From the NCBI GenBank assembly GCA_012845835.1, contig JABAKD010000016.1:12591507-12655506 (forward strand): a DNA stretch of 64,000 bases, written 5' to 3'. A model generated the notes under the pieces. The model was not told the origin of the DNA and made no database searches. It was given only the letters and a program-made list of their open reading frames with translations. How positions within the stretch are numbered: position 1 is the first letter of the stretch; each line of letters opens with the position of its first letter. The translations under genes were made by a program, and so were the position numbers. This DNA comes from Undaria pinnatifida. Its lineage: Eukaryota; Sar; Phaeophyceae; Laminariales; Alariaceae. Shown piece after piece: positions 55,440 through 64,000 of the stretch.

Positions 55440-57500
55440 GGTACATAAAATGGAAATGAACTGGTGGTACGTGTATAGACCAATCCGGTATTGGCCGGGG
55501 GTACACTCTAAGGTATAAAATTGAAGTGAACTATGTTTGGTTATTTCAGTTAACTTTGTTTTTTCTATTTTTTCATCTTTGTCTTGAATATGCTGTTCAA
55601 AAAGGTAAGCTGCCCTTTGGATTATCAGCAGGGCGCCGTTTTCTCGTCGATCGTTCCGACGTACACGCCAATCGAGTTCATAAATGAGGCTTCACGCGTG
55701 CCTTCTCTCCGGAAACCGGCCGGCACCGGGAAACAATCGACGGCATTGATCGTCTCCGCCGGCAACTCGTACACGTCCCCCGTGAGCGAGTTGTACACTG
55801 GAGCAGGCAAAAACATCGGCACGGCTTTCTGTGCCGCCTCCACGTCGATAACTTCTGCTGCCGGAGCTGGTGTATGTGGGAGTTGGCGAAGATGACCCGC
55901 CACCAGAAGCGGTGGCATCACTGTTGGAATCCTCCTCATTGTGGCTATTTACGCCGTCGCTCATGCGTGCTCAGAGTCTCGGTATACCGAGCGTACTGGA
56001 AAATGCTTGGGGACCGGGGTGTGTGTGGCTTGGAGTGATGCCTGGAGTCAAAGCTCTAAGGGAGGATCTCACAATGTGGTGGAATCGGGTTGATATCGTG
56101 CTAAACGTGTCGAGGTGTCCGGTACAGGGTTGACGTTGTGCCGATCTTACCTAAGTGTCCGGTGCCGGTATCGATGTTGTACCAATACCGGTACCAGCTC
56201 CGGTACATACGTGCATACCAGTACCGGCGGTACCTGTATTGATGTCGAAATGAACTTACCGAAGTGTCCGGCACCGATATTGATGCCACACCGAACTGAC
56301 CGAAGTTCCCGGTGCCGGTAATGATATCGTAAGGAGACGTCGTACCGAACTAACCGAAGAGTCCGGTACCGGTACGAATTTTTGTAACGGTACCGGTACC
56401 GACACTCACTTGAATACATGTACCCGCAGTACCGGCGGTATATACCGCTGGCAAGCTACCGGCGCGCAAATGCGCTTAGGTTCATAAACTGGACATAAAC
56501 TGGCGGTACGTGTACAGACCAATCCGGTATTGGCCGGGGGTACCCCCTGAGGCATAAAATTGAAGTGAACTATAGTTGGTTATTTCAGTTTCAATATTCT
56601 TCTCTTTTTTTATCTTTGTCTTGATATGCTGTTCAAAAAGGTAAGCTACCCTTTGGATTTTCAACAGGGCGCCGTTTTCTCGTCGATCGTCCCGACGTAC
56701 ACGCCAATCAAGTACGTAAATAAGGCTTTACGCGTGCCTTCTCTCCGGAAACCGGCCGGCACCGGGAAACAATCGACGGCATTGATCGTCTCCGCCGGCA
56801 ACTCGTACACGTCCCCCGTGAGCGAGTTGTACACTGGAGCAGGCAAAAACATCGGCACGGCTTTCTGTGCCGCCTCCACGTCGATAACTTCTGCTGCCGG
56901 TGCTGGTGTATGTGGGAGTTGGCGAAGATGACCCGCCACCAGAAGCGGTGGCATCACTGTTGGAATCCTCCTCATTGTGGCTATTTACGCCGTCGCTAAT
57001 GCGTGCTCAGAGTCTCGGTATACCGAGCGTACTGGAAAATGCTTGGGGACCGGGGTGTGTGTGGCTTGGAGTGATGCCTGGAGTCAAAGCTCTAAGGGAG
57101 GATCTCACAATGTGGTGGAATCGGGTTGATATCGTGCCAAACGTGTCGAGGTGTCCGGCACAGGGTTGATGTTGTGCCGATCTTACCTATGTGTCCGGTG
57201 CCGGTATCGATGTTGTACCAATACCGGTACCAGCTCCGGTACCTACGTGCATGCCAGTACCGCCGGTACCTGTATTGATGTCGTAATGAACTCACCGAAG
57301 TGTCCGGCACCGATATTGATGCCATACCGAACTGACCGAAGTTCCCGGTGCCCGTAACGATATCGTAAGGAACTTACGGATGTTTCCAGTACCGGTATTG
57401 ACGTCGTACCGAACTAACCGAAGAGTCCGGTACCGGTACGAAAGTCTGTACCGGCACCGCCGGTATCGGTACTGATATGGTACCGAAGTTACCAAAGTTT
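55440..57500 (+). repeat. Two ~1036-bp tandem copies with a shared ~100-codon frame
   Basis: Copy 1 (~55440-56475) and copy 2 (~56476-57500) are nearly identical. Each has a plus frame beginning MLFKKVS (55590-55895; 56626-56931) with GTAAGCT right after the AAAAAG. Each also has an opposed minus frame (55625-55939; 56661-56975) and an overlapping MSDGVNSHNEEDSNSD frame on minus seen in copy 1. In the one variable stretch, changes alter residues on both strands, so neither strand shows constraint. No family recognised. Confidence 0.75.
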
Positions 57501-57679
57501 CAGGTACCGGTATTGATGTTGTACTGAACCTACCGAAGTTGCCAGTACCGGTACCACCGGTGGTATATACCGCCGGTACGCCTCGCTACGTACCGTGCCG
57601 AACACGCCCTTGATAATTTCATTCCTTAATCTACTTCGTCGACGGGACCAAATAACCCATAAATAACAATATTTCCTTC

Positions 57680-57925
57680 CACAGTGTCAGATTTTGTCCC
57701 CCTCAGAAACGGGTTTTATAGTTTCCGCGTACAGACTGACTAACATCACCCTGTTGACCCTGATAGCTACACTGTAGTTGCAAGGGGAGTCGCCGACCTA
57801 TATCCTTAATGAGGGCACACAATTCGTAATACGCGCGATCGGAGTATCACACACAGCTTGCAAAGATGAGTTTCGACGAAATCTTCGATCTCACAGCTGG
57901 AGTGTATTTTTGGTTTTACATATTA
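57680..57925 (+). repeat. R1 copy, 5'-truncated
   Basis: TCCTTCCACAGTGTCAG, CCCCCTCAGAAACGGG, GACTGACTAACATCACCCTG, GGGGAGTCGCCGACC, CTTGCAAAGATGAGTTTCG, ending GGAGTGTATTTTTGGTTTT. It lies just outside the hAT-like element. No target duplication could be set. Confidence 0.65.
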
Positions 57926-58990
57926 TACATACATAACGCCAATATCTAAATGCACTCCGCGGCCAAGGGGTAATATTACAGACGTCTCTCTCCTGCAGCT
58001 CCAAATTGCACCAATACCGTGCTAAGTGTGGAGCCAAAACACTGCGTCTGCTTTTTAACACCCGTCATCACACCAATATCTGCACTGCATATTGCAGTTT
58101 CCATACAAGAAAACGGACGCACCTCCAGCGAGGAGACTTGCGCGAATGTTCGCGAGGAAATAGTAAAGCAAACCAACATCGCACGAACTTCTGCATTGCA
58201 TAATGCAGCTTCCCGGCGGAAAGGACGCACCTCCACCTTGGAAACGTGCGCGCACCATCATGATGACATGAACATAAACCCTCAGCCCCACAGAAAAATT
58301 AGAAAAGCGCAACCTACGCCACCCAGGCGTCTGCGCACCACCCCCTAAATACGTGTAGCTAACAGCAACGAACATTCTGCCCGTGTTGTTGCGACCACTT
58401 CGTTCCCCTTCCACTGACTCGTTTAAAAGCACGTGCCGGTGGGTGGGAAATCAACCAGTCTATCTCGCACCTTAAACCTGTCTCGCTGACGATGCTTCTC
58501 TCTTGTCTGCGTGCTTCGCTTACGGGTCAGCAACCCGGTAGACGGATCCAAGGTCCACGTTGCTATACCGGTACAAGTACAAGTAACATCCCGCATTGAT
58601 CTAATAGTCAACGGGCAATAGCCCCAAACTTCTTCTGTACATACAAAACCCTTATTCTCTCGTGCCTCAAAAATAATACGCGTTGTACTTTGCTTTCGAA
58701 GCTATATCATATTAATGCGCCCCCCACTCTCGGAGCACGGGGGACGGAGAGAGGGGCATGCCCCCGGGGTTGCTCCAACAGCAGCTCCACGCTATCGTGC
58801 ATAAACTTGAGTCAACTTCCATCCCAACTGGCAATGTCGAGCTTTCGGCGCCCGCCTTCAACAATTGTATTCGGCTCAGCTGACGGACGCATTGCGCCCC
58901 CCTTTGCCCCCTTTTGCTCTACCCTAGAATGCGCACGTCGAGATCCAACTCGTCATTTATATCCGTCTGGCACTTACAACAATGTTGCAT
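57926..58990. other. No gene; weak ~125-bp duplication; DIRS 3' flank
   Basis: TCTGCAYTGCATA.TGCAG, GGACGCACCTCCA and GARACKTGCGCG recur at ~58075 and ~58190. 58430-58990 is unidentified and may be the 3' untranslated or terminal part of the DIRS-like element that ends nearby on minus. The long plus frame 58690-59247 has no domain. Confidence 0.4.
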
Positions 58991-59073
58991 ACTACTTGAA
59001 ACAGTTATGTCGACTTCTACCCCTCCAGCTTTGGCGTGGGGTTGACTTGCCCCCAATCTTTAGTCTGCCTCGG

Positions 59074-60110
59074 CTAGATCCCTTTACCCATCCCCTCCTG
59101 GGCCATTTCGCTTGCTACCCAGCTGGCATCCTTCCCGTGGCTACGAACGTACGGCCTTACGCGCATCAGACGCCCACCGGATTTTTCGTTGCAACGTCTC
59201 TGGGGACTCCCCCACTCCTGACAAGTGCGTTGCGCCTTCAATCCTGACTGAGTGCAAAGCGCACTCGTCCGCCCGCACGCCCGGCGACGAAACCACTTTT
59301 CGCAGAGCTGCGATCGCTTGCTGCTTCGTCCACATGGACCATCTGTCACCACCACTACCATACGCCACCAGGGGAGCCGACGAGGTCAAAACCAAATAGC
59401 AACACATCAACTCGAGCATAAGATCGACGGCGCCGCCACCGGTCCCCGCGGGCCGCGGTGAACCCGCCCGAACGCGCGAAATAACCGCCTATTTGCGCAA
59501 CTGGTCGCCCTTAGACCCACGAATGCGAACCTCGACGCGATCGGCTCTCGACCATTGCGTCACCCTTAACTGTGCCCAACCGAGAAAGAAAGCTACGTCT
59601 TCCAATGCATTTCGTCGATACGTGACCAGGTTTCCGCGAACATTTCGGACTTGTGGGTCAAACCCCAAAACTACGCACACAGCGTAAGCCACAACACGCG
59701 CCCCATGTTACGCTAAGCAGGGATGAACGCTTCGCCAGCAAGCAATGTACCCCACGACGCGGATCCGTGCACGGTCGTCTGATTACCCACTTCGGCATGC
59801 GTGCGCGCCGCGCTTTTGAGGGCGATCGCGATAACGGAGTGAGTGGTGTCGACCTCGAAACAGCGTGAAATGCGATGGAAAACTTGATAGCCGATAATTT
59901 CGATGATCGCCGACCACGGTTTCTTGGTGGCAAAAGCGTACGCTACGTACTCAAACAAATGCCACAAGTTGGTCATACCGTTAATGCCGTGCTCAAGAAA
60001 GACGGGAATACCAGAACTTACCCGAACGTCTACCCATGTGCCAGAATGCCCCAAATAGGCTCGTTCACACGAGGCTGCAACGGCGTGTTGCGTGAGTCCG
60101 CGGCCAACAC
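59074..60110 (-). pseudogene. Tyrosine recombinase of the DIRS-like element, frameshifted
   Basis: Three frames make up one YR. The N-terminal core-binding part is at 59713-60054 (MTNLWHLFEYVAYAFATKK, FHRISRCFEVDTTHS, SWGTLLAGEAFIP). A middle part at 59489-59692 has DVAFFLGWAQLRVTQWSR and VEVRIRGSKGDQ. The catalytic C-terminal part at 59141-59419 has ALHSVRIEGATHL, the H-x-x-R box, and RKIRWASDA. The Tyr expected a few residues later is seen only in the neighbouring frame (PYVRSHGKD), one base out of register. The usual GGA after the Arg box is EGA. The role in a live element would be integration of circular cDNA. Confidence 0.7.
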
Positions 60111-60149
60111 CGAAGTCCAGAGAGACATGCCGATGGTCCCCGGTTCCCG

Positions 60150-60640
60150 AACCTATAACGGCATGTTTGGACGAACGGCGCGCAAGTTATCAAGAAGGGA
60201 GCCGTGGTCCCAGCGAGAGATACCGTCGGCGGCAGCGTTGTGAATACCACACACATACGTCACCCCGAAATGCCGTCCAGACGAAACTTCGAGAGCTCCG
60301 AGGAGACGCATCAGGGCACCGGAACACGGTTCCAGCCCCCCCGACACCGTCGCACCCAATAAACGGCGGCCTCGTTGTCTCTTCGAAACAAAGCACAATC
60401 TCCCGTCGCTGACGGTCAATCGGCACACGAAGGCACTAGGACAAACGCCGAGACAACCATGCCCAAACGTTCAAGCACGTTGATAGATGTGTCGTCCACA
60501 CCGTAGACGGACTTACTCGAGCCGCAAAACCGTAGCTGTTCTTGGGCGGTGAGGTCATAGCGCCAATAAACACCGGTTTTGAGACATTATCCCCCGACGG
60601 CGGTGTTTGACGCGTCCAACAACAACGTACGTTGTGCCGG
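60150..60640 (-). pseudogene. RNase H domain of the DIRS-like element, broken
   Basis: TLLLDASNTAVGG (first catalytic Asp, ~60600-60640), GVYWRYDLTAQEQLRF, INVLERLGMVV (Glu region), an RRDNEAAV word (Asp) near 60375, and YVCGIHNAAADGISRWDHG near 60212-60255 follow RNase H order in retroelements. Two or more stops or shifts separate them. It would remove the RNA strand during cDNA synthesis. Confidence 0.65.
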
Positions 60641-61530
60641 ACGCTCCAGCACATGATACATCGGCGGCGACAACACCCTGCGGCGCGCGTCAACACCTTT
60701 GTCAACGAACCACCGCCGGAACTGGAGATCCGAATGGAACTCGGATCCAAGAGCAACTCGTCGCATTCGTCAAGCGAAGTCATCACCGGCTGCGACGCGC
60801 GGCATCCTTATCGAAGCCAACAAACGATGCACGAACAAGGACCAGGGGCGAATGGCGAACGAGATTTGCATGAGGTAACCCTACGACACATGCTTCGCTG
60901 AAGCACATGTGTGAGTCGGAGGAAACTCCGCTAGAATCAGTCGCAGCTTGAGGCGCTTATGTGGCGGCGACGTCATCGCAAGCTCTTCTGTGTCCACTAA
61001 CCAGCCCAGCACTCCCCATTAGTGATTTTGCTGGCGGAATAAAAAAGAGGGGTCGGACGCGCCACGTACGCCCAACAAGCGAAAGTGATCCGGCGCCAAC
61101 GACTGCACGGCCCGCATACGGCGACGACCGTTCGATCACCACTCCACCTCGACTAGAATTCCGTCGTCTACGTAGTACCGCAAGAAAAACAACTGCCGGC
61201 GTATCCGCCGCTACCGGAAACGGGTCGATAATCACGAGGGAGGAACCTAACCGAACCTCTCTGCGGCGGGGGAAAGACGCACATTTATGACGGCGGCCGC
61301 CCCTTGTGCGAAAACGGCCGCATCTTGAAACGTAAAGTAGATGCGGGCATGTTCCAGCGCAGAAGCCATCAACCCCCAGAACCCCGGGCTATTACGCCAC
61401 CCGAATCACTAAGACTTGACGAAAGGCGTCTTTCACGTCAACGCGGTAAATGCCGATTCTAGCTGTGGGACCGTGCATCTGCCGCATAAACAACACCGGT
61501 AACAACACATGCCGGAGAACATGACCGAGC
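60641..61530 (-). pseudogene. Reverse transcriptase palm and thumb, with internal deletion
   Basis: Motif A IYRVDVKDAFRQVLV (Asp codon near 61437) is followed, after only a few codons, by the motif-B word GWRNSPGFWGLMASALEHA in another frame (61377-61402). The ~35 residues usually between them are missing. The active-site YVDD is intact within RYYVDDGILVEVEW (codons 61163-61174). Downstream QISFAIRPWSLFVHRLLAS near 60830 is the connection region. Frames shift at least three times, so no enzyme can be made. Confidence 0.7.
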
Positions 61531-62686
61531 TGGCAGGAGGGGGGGAGGAAAATTCGTTTTCCTCATTAATGCTGGTATGGCCGCCCGCGGGCGCAAACGT
61601 GAAATCGTGGGAAATGCGAAACTTGGGCTTAAGGACGACGGCCAACGGCGGAACGCGAAGACTCCGAATACCAGACGCGGAATTTGAATCAAACATCAAA
61701 CCCCGCCCGTGTACTACGTCAGCACATATATTTTGGTGAACAGCAACGGCACGGGCGGCGACGCTCGGGTGGTTACCGTCCGCAAGCTCAGTAGTCAGAT
61801 TTCCCCCACGCGTAATACAAACCGGGGAGCCCGGTACAAAAACGCGGAGCAGTTCAACACCAGGGAATTTCTTGGCGTTACGAAACCAATGACGGACCAT
61901 CTGATGATGAATATGTGGCGCAAGGCGAGCGGATCTGACAGAAGACGTAAACAATTTAACACTGCCGTCACAGGCACGCAAACGAGACGGCCTTGCGCTG
62001 GCCACCTCATCGAAAGCCGTGGAACCTGTTGATGATACCGAACGCGCTACGCTATCCTGCGCGGTGCACCACGCCTCAACCGCCGAATCCAACCAGGCGT
62101 GCGCGCGCTCGCCGTCGGTCGCGCCGTGTCCGCACCCCGAGTCGGAACCCGAATGTCGCAAACTCTCGCTAGGGCTACCTGTATCTTCGCGTGCGACGGA
62201 TAAGCCAGTCCCTACAACGCGCGCCGAGCCTAATGAACACTTACGCGCGCGCTCTCCATGGTTACCTCTATTCCCTAAAACAACGGATCCCGGAGCAAGA
62301 GGTACACGCTCGGGCCCAACGCCGCATTCGCCATACAACGCCTCCAACTCACGCCCCCGCAACCTCCCCGTGACTGCCATTCTCGACCATCGACACAACG
62401 GCCCCACCAACCATCGACGCCGCAGCTGCGCCGCCCGAGGACGGTCCCAACACGCGGCCGCTACTCTCGATTGTCGACGCAGCCGCCCGCCCCAGAGCCA
62501 GGGCCGCAGCTTCGCCCGCAAGTGTTGGCCCCACCTGGCGGCAGGGCCCATGTCGTTGTTCAAAACCAGAACCAACGCCTCCACCCCCGTAGCCCCTCCT
62601 GTTGCCCTCTGCGGGAGGGGCTGCACGCAGCGACAATGCCCGCGACCCTTTGCCCGGCGCCGCCGCGCCTCTATCACCGTCATCAA
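61433..62686 (-). pseudogene. Linker and RT finger region of the DIRS-like element
   Basis: This 417-codon minus frame is the longest in the element. Its N-terminal half is Arg/Gly/Ala-rich and uninformative. It ends with FRISHDFTFAPAGGHTSINEENEF, the RT finger motif before motif A, after which a frameshift (~61500) leaves the RT frame. The 361-codon plus frame opposite (62019-63104) is its GC-driven shadow. The true start is unclear. Confidence 0.5.
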
Positions 62687-62914
62687 TGCTAGTAGGTGTA
62701 GATGGCGAGGATGCCGAGGCCGCGGGGGACTGTGCAGGAACTTACAAGTAAACCAGTTTCATTTACCGGTGCGCGCAAACATCCGACAGGCCTGCGCGCA
62801 AACATCCGACGGGCCTGGGGTAGGCTTGAATTGGCCTTTCTCCTGGACCGGGGCGATCCGACGATTGGAGCGGTGGCCTTCCGCTTGGAGGATCTGTCAC
62901 CGCCGGAACCGATG

Positions 62915-63586
62915 CTACCCCCCTCCGCCCCGGCAAAGTTCGAGAGTGTGTACGAACTCAGGCAGGGTTGGGGGACCAAAACCCGTACCAGCCGGGGACG
63001 ACCGCTGCGCAGCTCGCATGAGCAAACTCACCCACAAGGCCATGTCGCGGTTAACTATGTCGCACAGCACGACATGCGCTTCCGGGACGGAACTCATACT
63101 GTAGGTGCTGAAGATGTGGGCACGCAGGCCCGTTACCGTCACCATAAACGCGTCGCCAAGGACGTTCATCTGCGCCAGACTTGAGAGATTGCCGGCGACC
63201 CTGGGCGAGGTACCCACAGAAAGGATCGCGAGGAAGGCCAATCTCAAGAGGTTGCGGCGATCGGCAATCATGAGTGATTGCCCGATCGGCCCGTCCACGC
63301 GGGGCCTATGCGTCCCGACGTCAAAGGAGCTGAAAACCCGAAGCTGGGAGGCGACGTTGGCTGTCACGTGGATGGCCTCCTCCACGAAAGACTGCAGGTC
63401 AACAGGGAAGTCGCCGAGGTTCGGGGGGATACGCCCCCGAACGATCGAGAGCTTCCTGGCGATATTCACCTTGTTCCACGTAACCATCTCGCTCGGAAGT
63501 GTGTCTCTTGCCACTGCCTTTCCTGAGCGCCACCGTCGTCGCGGGAGGCGGCCACCCGACCAGAGTTGTTGTCCACGAACTAGCAA
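62915..63586 (-). pseudogene. Gag-like ORF, main part
   Basis: 223 codons. Recognisable words in order: LPSEMVTWNKVNIARKLSI, IPPNLGDFPVDLQSFVEEA, FSSFDVGTHRPRVDGPIGQ, SLMIADRRNLLRLAFLAIL, SVGTSPRVAGNLSSLAQMNV, SMSSVPEAHVVLCDIVNRDM, LMRAAQRSSPAG. These resemble ORF1 of oomycete DIRS-like elements as I remember them. Residues before LPSEM look out of frame. The frame is linked to the N-terminal part at 63580-63885 by a frameshift. Confidence 0.55.
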
Positions 63587-63885
63587 AAGACGACCTCGAA
63601 GTTAGCGACCTGGTCAGCACAGACAGTCGCTTCATCGTGCGCGAAAAACACGGTTGTAGAAATCTCGACCCATCTTTCGTCACAATGCGCATTGGCCCGC
63701 GCGAATTTCCCCTCAACCTGTCCGGCCCACAAGGCCAAGTCATCCGAAGAGAAAGCAGCACCGACCGCTGGCGCCGCGGAGGCGGACCCCGGGCCTGCGA
63801 GAGCAGCGGCGGCCCGGGCTCGCAGCTCAGCCTCCGCCTCATCGCTGGTGACTGTAGGCGCCGCGGCATCCGGCAAATCACCCAT
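63580..63885 (-). pseudogene. Gag-like ORF, N-terminal part
   Basis: Starts at an ATG in good context (ACGATGG, 63885). It is Ala/Glu-rich (MGDLPDAAAPTVTSDEAEAE) with a likely coiled or helical segment, DDLALWAGQVEGKFARANAH and TTVFFAHDEATVCADQVANF, then a stop. The next part of gag continues in another frame. The leader upstream holds CAGCAGTCACA-type short repeats to the window edge. Confidence 0.55.
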
Positions 63886-64000
63886 CGTCGAAAAGACAGC
63901 CTACAGCACTCACCACAGCAGTCACATCGAAAGCTCACAGCAACAGTCGCGACGAATCTCGCTCACAGCAGCAGTCACAGCGGGTCACAGCAGCTTCGAA

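Larger units (their letters stand above)
55047..57612. mobile_element. Non-autonomous hAT-like DNA transposon (2566 bp)
   Basis: Terminal inverted repeats are perfect over CAAGGGCGTGTTCGGCAC, beginning CAAGG as hAT ends usually do (YARNG). Flanks are ATGATTTC (55039-55046) and ATAATTTC (57613-57620), an 8-bp target duplication with one difference, the length typical of hAT. Inside are GTACCGGTAC-rich ~40-bp minisatellites and two head-to-tail copies of a ~1036-bp block. No transposase was found, so it would depend on a helper elsewhere. Confidence 0.85.
58991..64000 (-). mobile_element. DIRS-like tyrosine-recombinase retrotransposon, degenerate
   Basis: On the minus strand, order 5'-3' is: CAGCAGTCACA-rich leader at the window edge, gag-like ORF, linker, reverse transcriptase, RNase H, and tyrosine recombinase, with no integrase or LTR. 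RT plus RNase H plus YR without a DDE integrase defines DIRS-type elements. Several frameshifts, stops and an internal deletion break every coding part. From memory the words resemble oomycete DIRS-like proteins. The 5' end may lie beyond the window, and terminal repeats were not identified. Confidence 0.8.

Noticed and set aside
62019-63104. 361-codon plus-strand ORF
   Set aside because: Lies opposite the DIRS-like gag/linker region; Arg/Pro-rich shadow composition with no domain, while minus frames show retroelement motifs.

Overview
This window looks like a gene-poor, repeat-dense stretch of a eukaryotic nuclear genome. It has poly(A)-tailed and (AAC)n-tailed retroposons, target-site duplications, tRNA-derived repeats, microsatellites, a long satellite array, and no bacterial-style operons. 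The best taxonomic clue is a decayed DIRS-type tyrosine-recombinase retrotransposon at the right edge. From memory its gag, RT, RNase H and recombinase words most resemble elements in stramenopiles, especially oomycetes. I could not run a search, so an oomycete, brown alga or other protist is a tentative guess.

Layout. 1-20 kb: nested dispersed repeats. I call them R1 (retroposon with a T/A-rich 3' end and G-tract modules), R2 (poly(A)-tailed), R3 (ends in a GC hairpin), R4, and T (a 3' tail ending in (AAC)n). There are also a CATA microsatellite (3.35-3.55 kb) and a TTGGG satellite (9.19-9.59 kb). The only intact, recognisable protein gene is an OTU-type cysteine protease on the minus strand at 12.75-13.40 kb, just upstream of a T tail on the same strand. 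20.5-34.6 kb: diverged ~370-bp repeats grade into an array of about 26 units of ~486 bp. The array shows higher-order duplications and carries one R1 insertion with a 10-bp target-site duplication. 34.8-39.2 kb: four tRNA-like sequences. 35.0-38.6 and 51.0-54.5 kb: arms of a ~3.5-kb inverted repeat with a 12.4-kb spacer. 41.3-43.9 kb: a pogo-like MITE and a decayed pogo-like transposon with TA duplications. 45-46.7 kb: a foldback-like element and a short inverted-repeat element. 46.9-50.4 kb: R2, R1 and G-tract modules. 55.05-57.61 kb: a non-autonomous hAT-like transposon with 18-bp matching ends and an 8-bp target duplication, filled by two 1.04-kb tandem copies and GTACCGGTAC-rich minisatellites. 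59-64 kb: the broken DIRS-like element on the minus strand.

Nearly everything here is mobile-element biology. The most interesting points are the OTU protease linked to a tail that is also found on unrelated repeat bodies, the satellite that appears to have grown from a dispersed element, and the complete hAT-like and pogo-like non-autonomous elements. I found no ordinary housekeeping gene, rRNA, clearly functional tRNA or CRISPR array. Boundaries come from reading by eye and are approximate unless a target duplication is given.
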